Below, one piece after another: positions 8,238-12,154 of a stretch of DNA of 12,154 nt. The notes beneath the pieces were generated by a model. It saw only the letters and a program-made list of their open reading frames with translations, was not told the origin of the DNA and made no database searches. Source of the stretch: Methanobacteriota archaeon (GTDB lineage Archaea; Thermoplasmatota; Poseidoniia; Poseidoniales; Poseidoniaceae). The stretch lies in contig PADF01000032.1 in the NCBI GenBank assembly GCA_002702945.1, positions 77,131 through 89,284 on the forward strand, in the 5' to 3' direction. The position numbers and the translations under genes were made by a program. The number at the start of each line of letters is the position of its first letter. Position 1 is the stretch's first letter.

Positions 8238-8304
8238 TTTGGTGAGAAACTATCGACGCATTCAAGGAGTGAATTAATTCTTCATCATCACTAGAGGTAA
8301 TAGT

Positions 8305-8544
8305 ATGGCGATTTTTGCTCGTGAACTGATTGGGAAAGACGTTGTTGATTCACATAATGAATCGCTTGGGAAAATGACTGACATTATCTTTGATGTACAA
8401 TCTGGATCTATAACTACAATTATTGTAACTATTGAAGGAGATCTAAATCCAACATTACTTCCTTGGGAACATGAAAATGGTAAGGTCAAAGTACCAGTAA
8501 ACGATGTATCCAGGTTCTCTAAAAAAATTCACTTGAATAAGTGA
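8305..8544 (+). CDS. Small archaeal PRC-barrel domain protein
   Basis: A 79-residue single-domain protein. FARELIGKDVVDSHNESLGK (4-23), then TDIIFDVQSGSITTIIV and a closing VPVNDVSRFSKKIHL, follow the PRC-barrel pattern of an initial G-x-x-V-x-D followed by a barrel strand ending in a final V-x-x-F/I segment. Stand-alone PRC-barrel proteins of this size are widespread in archaea; some (CdpB in haloarchaea) link to the SepF/FtsZ division machinery, while others have no known role. There are no membrane segments. The ATG is well supported by GAGGT at 8294-8298, six bases upstream, and an in-frame stop at 8275-8277 prevents a longer start. It lies 67 bases after the CDC48 gene and probably shares its transcript. 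Assignment to cell division specifically is only a suggestion. Confidence 0.8.
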   Translation: MAIFARELIGKDVVDSHNESLGKMTDIIFDVQSGSITTIIVTIEGDLNPTLLPWEHENGKVKVPVNDVSRFSKKIHLNK

Positions 8545-8554
8545 TTTAACTAAA

Positions 8555-8618
8555 TTTTGTATGAGCATTTTGCTCTCAACAAAAGACAACATTCTAAACC
8601 AAGTGTTGCGCGTGGTTT
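8555..8618 (+). other. Two inverted repeats at the 5' edge of the DUF4350 gene
   Basis: TTTTGT (8555-8560) pairs with ACAAAA (8579-8584), and GAGC (8563-8566) with GCTC (8572-8575) inside it, giving a 10-pair hairpin interrupted by a small internal loop. A second repeat, AAACCA (8596-8601) with TGGTTT (8613-8618), follows after 11 bases. If the gene really starts at 8648, both lie in the spacer or leader and could act in termination, processing or translation control. A/T-rich DNA produces such repeats by chance, so the call is tentative. Confidence 0.3.
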
Positions 8619-8647
8619 GTCGGAATTATGTTCCAGTAGGTGAGTTG

Positions 8648-10267
8648 ATGGCAGATTGGAGAGAGTTCAATTACCGTAGATTCGGCCTACAGGCAGCCTT
8701 TTGGTCAGTTTTGGGCATCATTTTATTGATGATTCTAAGTAATTTTGTTAACCTCTCGAATACAAATCAACTTTCGGCATATGATGATGATTGGAATGAT
8801 ATGTCTGCATTTAGAGAAGATATCAAAGAAATGGGGGTTGAAACTCGTTCTTTGGTCAGTAGCCCGCTACTCCTTGCAGATATTGAAGACCCCCGAAATA
8901 CGACATATATTGTCGCTGGAGTTGAACGTGACACACTTTCTCTTCCGCAATTTGATGAAGATGGATTCATAACCATCGCTTCAGAAGATGGATATTCTCC
9001 ATCTGAAATTGATGCTATAGTTGAATTTGTAGAAAACGGTGGTACTGCACTAATTTTAGAGGATTATGGATTTGCAGGTTCGATTGCTGAGGCATTTGGA
9101 GTAAGATACAGTGGCTATCAGCTATACGATACAACATATGAACCTAGACTGAATAGAGACTATATTTGGATGTGCGTTCAAGCAACTCCATGTAGCATGG
9201 AAGGTAGTGATGTCGATGTTGGAACACTTTCTACTCATGAAAGATGGGCTAATGTTGATTTTCCTTTGAGCGCTCATCCATGTGCCCTACTTGATGGTGA
9301 AATAATGCCTGAAGAAGATGCAGGAGTATGCGCCCACCATTGGAAAGAAGGACAAATTTCTTACAATGGAACATACAAGGTTCTACTGAATAATATCACA
9401 TCTCTTGAACTAATACCTAGTAATAGTAACCCACTATCTGAGATTTCAATTAGAGCAGTTACTAGTAATGAGGCTATGCTTGATGTAAACGGTGACGGAG
9501 AGATAGATGAACGAAATGAGGAAAATCCTGATCTATACGGTAAATTCAATCTCAGTGTTGAAGCATGTGCTAAGGTCACCTGTAATCCAGACGAAGGTGG
9601 CAGAGTGATTTTTGTCGCAGATGGTTCTCTTTTAATTAATGCAATTTATGACTACACTGGTTTTGAAGAAGGTGAATATGGTGAAAACGACTGCGTAACT
9701 AAGAACGAAAAGTGTATTCCAGAAAATGATAATCGAAAGTGGGCATTGGATATTATTGCAGAAGCATTGATGTCAAATTTAGATGAGGAAAATGGACAAG
9801 TCTCTGAAAATGCAATGGTCATATTCGATGAATCTAGGCATCCACAAAATGCGATTCTAGCTGATTCATACAATACAATTTATTTCATGCTAGTTTATTT
9901 CACTGGCGAAGGTTTAGCCATGCTTGTATTATTCCTTATTCTTTTCATAACTTTTGAAGCTGTACTAATCAAGAAAAAAGACCCTGACCAATGGAGACAT
10001 GTGTTCTCAATAATTTACTACGGGTTTGGTGATGCTAATCGTTATCCTTATTATTCTAAAACAGAAAAAATTCGGCAAGTATTCCTTTCTAAAGTTAGAA
10101 ATCAAAATGGACTCACAAGAGAAGAATTTCATGCGATGCCTGCAAAAGAATTGGTCGGTTTAATCAATGATCCTATATTAGCAAAATTTGCTATTGAGCC
10201 AGGGAAATATTCCTTGGAACAAACGGTATCTGTAGTAAAACGGATTAAGGCTTGGGGGCGTAAGTGA
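8648..10267 (+). CDS. DUF4350-type membrane protein with extracytoplasmic domain
   Basis: Numbered from Met at 8648 (539 residues), one membrane helix lies near 14-34 and a second near 414-439, followed by KKKDPDQWR and a cytoplasmic tail of about 95 residues. The positive-inside rule puts the central ~380 residues outside. Residues 116-140 (YSPSEIDAIVEFVENGGTAL) match the GATase-like fold of DUF4350; no catalytic Cys-His pair is apparent. The outside region has eight cysteines in four neighbouring pairs and a DVNGDGEIDERN loop (279-290). The frame is open from an ATG at 8561, but that codon has no ribosome binding site, lies in a hairpin and is followed by codons rare here (CGC, CGG). ATG 8648 has AGGTGA at 8638-8643 and gives the usual short stretch before helix 1. 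DUF4350 usually accompanies MoxR and DUF58 proteins. Confidence 0.75.
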   Translation: MADWREFNYRRFGLQAAFWSVLGIILLMILSNFVNLSNTNQLSAYDDDWNDMSAFREDIKEMGVETRSLVSSPLLLADIEDPRNTTYIVAGVERDTLSLPQFDEDGFITIASEDGYSPSEIDAIVEFVENGGTALILEDYGFAGSIAEAFGVRYSGYQLYDTTYEPRLNRDYIWMCVQATPCSMEGSDVDVGTLSTHERWANVDFPLSAHPCALLDGEIMPEEDAGVCAHHWKEGQISYNGTYKVLLNNITSLELIPSNSNPLSEISIRAVTSNEAMLDVNGDGEIDERNEENPDLYGKFNLSVEACAKVTCNPDEGGRVIFVADGSLLINAIYDYTGFEEGEYGENDCVTKNEKCIPENDNRKWALDIIAEALMSNLDEENGQVSENAMVIFDESRHPQNAILADSYNTIYFMLVYFTGEGLAMLVLFLILFITFEAVLIKKKDPDQWRHVFSIIYYGFGDANRYPYYSKTEKIRQVFLSKVRNQNGLTREEFHAMPAKELVGLINDPILAKFAIEPGKYSLEQTVSVVKRIKAWGRK

Positions 10268-10276
10268 GGGGATATT

Positions 10277-11530
10277 ATGTGGACACGTAAGGCTGCATTT
10301 ACCTTCACTGGGGGAGTCGCCCTAATTCTAATTGGGATGATGATTTCTAATAATCAAATGATGATTTTAGGACTTGCCTTGATAGCATTCATTGTTGTTA
10401 ATTCTTGGATTTCAGGCCATGGAGATGTAGAAGTTCAACGAACTTTGTCTGCAGATAATCTTTACAAAGGTGACGACCTTTATATCGAATTAGTCATTAC
10501 AAATCGCTCAAATCGTAAGACTCAATTGCTTGAAGTGTACGATAATATTCCCCATGAAATGAAATTGAGAAGTGGACTTAATCATATGAGACTTAACTTG
10601 AACCCTGGCGAGAGTGCAAGGATTCGTTATGTATTACGATGCCCTCTTAGAGGACATTACTCAATTGGACCTGTTTCACTAAGGTCAAGAAATACATTCA
10701 ATCTTGGAGTAGATGAAATGTATGTCGACCACCATAGCGATATCGTCATTTTCCCACAAATTAAAGAGATTGAAGATGCTTTCCTACGCTCTCGTACGCC
10801 CAAAATGTATACTGGAGCAACCACACTACGAACTCCAGGACAAGGTTCAGAGTTTTACTCTCTAAGAGAATACGTACCTGGTGATCCATTCAAAAATATT
10901 AATTGGAAAGCATTTGCAAGAACTGGAGAGTTGATGGTAAATGAAAAGTGTCGTGACGCTGTAACCGATTTATATCTGATTTTGGACAGTAGAGATATAT
11001 CTAGAATAGGTACTGTTTTGAAAAATCCATTAGAGATGGGAACAGTATCTGCAGCAAGTCTCGCTGCTTTCTTCTTAAAGAGAAGAGATTCTGTAGCGTT
11101 GGCGATATATGATGAAAAGTTATCTTATCTCCCACCAGATACCGGTGATAAGCAATACTTCAAGATTCTAAGTGCATTGTCAGGAGTAACCGCTAAGGGA
11201 GAAATGCCATTACAAGCGGTTACCAATTCTTTGAGTGGTAGGTTTAGTAGAGGCAGCCCTGTTTTCGTAATTTCTTCATGTGAAGGAGATGGAACAATAC
11301 CTGCAGCTGTCAGAGATTTAGTAGGAAGAGGACACGAAGTAACTGTGCTCTCTCCTTCAAGTATTGACTTTGAAAGATTGGTTAGCCGAATTCCAAGAAT
11401 GTCTTATGAGGTACTAAAACTAGAAAGACAAAATCGGCTGACTTCATTAGCTGGTTCAGGTGCTCAAGTTATTGATTGGATGCCAGACATGGATTTATCA
11501 CAAGCACTAATGCAGGTAAGGGGGTATTAA
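10277..11530 (+). CDS. DUF58 family membrane-anchored protein
   Basis: Two N-terminal membrane helices (about 6-24 and 28-46) are followed by a beta-sandwich-like region (about 50-140, ELVITNRSNRKTQLLEV). The DUF58 signature is at 189-224: GQGSEFYSLREYVPGDPFKN then INWKAFARTGELMVNE. A von Willebrand A-like portion follows, starting with YLILDSRDIS (233-242) and running to about 400. The metal-site DxSxS is degenerate (D237-S238-R239-D240), as in many DUF58 members. In other genomes DUF58 proteins partner MoxR AAA ATPases, which are proposed chaperones for metal or cofactor insertion or envelope protein maturation. The ATG follows the DUF4350 stop by nine bases with GAGGGG at 10266-10271, so the two are co-translated neighbours. 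The family call is firm; function is unknown. Confidence 0.9.
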   Translation: MWTRKAAFTFTGGVALILIGMMISNNQMMILGLALIAFIVVNSWISGHGDVEVQRTLSADNLYKGDDLYIELVITNRSNRKTQLLEVYDNIPHEMKLRSGLNHMRLNLNPGESARIRYVLRCPLRGHYSIGPVSLRSRNTFNLGVDEMYVDHHSDIVIFPQIKEIEDAFLRSRTPKMYTGATTLRTPGQGSEFYSLREYVPGDPFKNINWKAFARTGELMVNEKCRDAVTDLYLILDSRDISRIGTVLKNPLEMGTVSAASLAAFFLKRRDSVALAIYDEKLSYLPPDTGDKQYFKILSALSGVTAKGEMPLQAVTNSLSGRFSRGSPVFVISSCEGDGTIPAAVRDLVGRGHEVTVLSPSSIDFERLVSRIPRMSYEVLKLERQNRLTSLAGSGAQVIDWMPDMDLSQALMQVRGY

Positions 11531-11531
11531 G

Positions 11532-12154
11532 ATGGCAGATGAAGTTGGATTACAAAGTGATGTAACTATTTCTGGTAATGCTAGGGCCCGTACATTACAT
11601 CTAAAGACACTAAGAAAACAATGGCAAATTATTGCTTTACAAATTGTGGCAACCGTTGCATTGATTGGAATGTATTTAGAAGTGGTATCGACATATGTAG
11701 TTGGATCTATTGACCACACAATGCTATTCGACTCTATCGAGTTACTAATTGGAGATCAATTGCCGTTGAATGATTGGTTCACTGGAGAAGGAAGAACTGG
11801 ATTATCTAGATTCTTTGTTCCTCTAACTATTGGGTTAATAGTAGGTGGAGTAATGGCTTTGATCGCATTCCAAACTCCGAAAACACAACAACGAATTAAG
11901 CTAGCATTCATTATTACTTTAATCACAATGCTAGTAGGTAGACTATTATTTTCTTGGGTCACTGGAATGTTGTTCACCTTTGATTTGAGACTTCCAGATA
12001 GTGGTGAATTGGAAACTTTAGAATGGCCACTTCTAATGATTATGTCTGTGTTGATTATGTTTGTTTACCTATTACCAGTGATTATGGGTTCTAGAGGCAT
12101 ATGGGGACTATCTAGAAGATCAATTGCTTGGGCTATTGGTTTCACATTACTATT
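11532..12154 (+). CDS. Multi-pass membrane protein, 3'-truncated by window edge
   Basis: An open frame runs from ATG 11532 to the end of the window without a stop (207 codons seen). It begins one base after the DUF58 stop and has AGGGGGT at 11519-11525, six bases upstream, so the start and the operon membership are well supported. The N-terminus is soluble (about 30 residues, basic near HLKTLRKQW). Membrane helices fall near 32-58, 95-113, 122-148, 165-185 and from 197 onward. I do not recognise a family. The position after DUF4350 and DUF58 is where DUF4129 or transglutaminase-like membrane proteins often occur, which makes such a protein possible, but no transglutaminase core is visible in the part present. 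Confidence 0.8.
   Translation, partial: MADEVGLQSDVTISGNARARTLHLKTLRKQWQIIALQIVATVALIGMYLEVVSTYVVGSIDHTMLFDSIELLIGDQLPLNDWFTGEGRTGLSRFFVPLTIGLIVGGVMALIAFQTPKTQQRIKLAFIITLITMLVGRLLFSWVTGMLFTFDLRLPDSGELETLEWPLLMIMSVLIMFVYLLPVIMGSRGIWGLSRRSIAWAIGFTLL

Noticed and set aside
8271..8280. Palindrome GAATTAATTC downstream of the CDC48 gene, next to AAGGAGTGA
   Set aside because: A ten-base A/T palindrome is common by chance here, and the purine-rich string has no start codon at proper spacing, with an in-frame stop at 8275 for the PRC gene frame.
11507..11977. Two minus-strand open frames near the window end
   Set aside because: They oppose a plus-strand membrane protein that has a clear ribosome binding site, tight spacing to DUF58 and continuous hydrophobic helices; the minus frames are shadows.
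1..12154. CRISPR arrays, insertion sequences, integrases, tRNA or rRNA genes
   Set aside because: No regularly spaced repeats, transposase motifs or structured RNA genes were seen; composition looks even along the window.

Overview
The window is AT-rich and gene-dense. It looks archaeal, most likely a planktonic euryarchaeote of Marine Group II (Poseidoniales, Thermoplasmata-related). The reasons are a VAT/CDC48-type double AAA ATPase with an archaeal N-domain and the KYYG pore loop, a small archaeal PRC-barrel protein, TATA-like boxes just upstream of start codons, short or absent leaders, and a photolyase plus phytoene synthase as expected of a sunlit-ocean archaeon. The lineage is inferred from gene content; no rRNA or other marker is present.

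Region 1 (bases 3-3061, + strand): a tight run of a class II-type DNA photolyase (5' end cut by the window edge), a fusion of an SRPBCC ligand-binding domain with a TIGR01777/YfcH-like epimerase, and a small two-helix DUF2892 membrane protein. It converges on a minus-strand phytoene/squalene synthase (3088-4122), with a small A/T-rich inverted repeat between the 3' ends. Photolyase, this epimerase type and carotenoid synthesis also travel together in light-responsive bacterial loci, so a light-protection neighbourhood is a reasonable inference.

Region 2 (4213-5841, minus): an aldehyde dehydrogenase with all catalytic residues and an acidic C-terminal tail. A 170-base spacer separates it from the divergent region 3. 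The spacer holds TATA-like boxes for both directions, a repeated GGTCGAAAT and phased A/T tracts.

Region 3 (6012-12154, + strand): CDC48/VAT ATPase, PRC-barrel protein, a DUF4350-type membrane protein, a DUF58 protein, and a multi-pass membrane protein cut by the window end. DUF58 and DUF4350 are the usual partners of MoxR AAA ATPases, but no MoxR gene lies between or just before them; the only AAA ATPase here is CDC48. The extracytoplasmic part of the DUF4350 protein has eight cysteines in four close pairs and a calcium-loop-like segment. Its start is probably 87 bases later than the longest reading frame suggests.

No RNA genes, CRISPR arrays, insertion sequences or integrase signatures were seen, and no gap exceeds 300 bases. 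I see no convincing wholly new system. The most promising lead is the CDC48-PRC-DUF4350-DUF58-membrane protein run.
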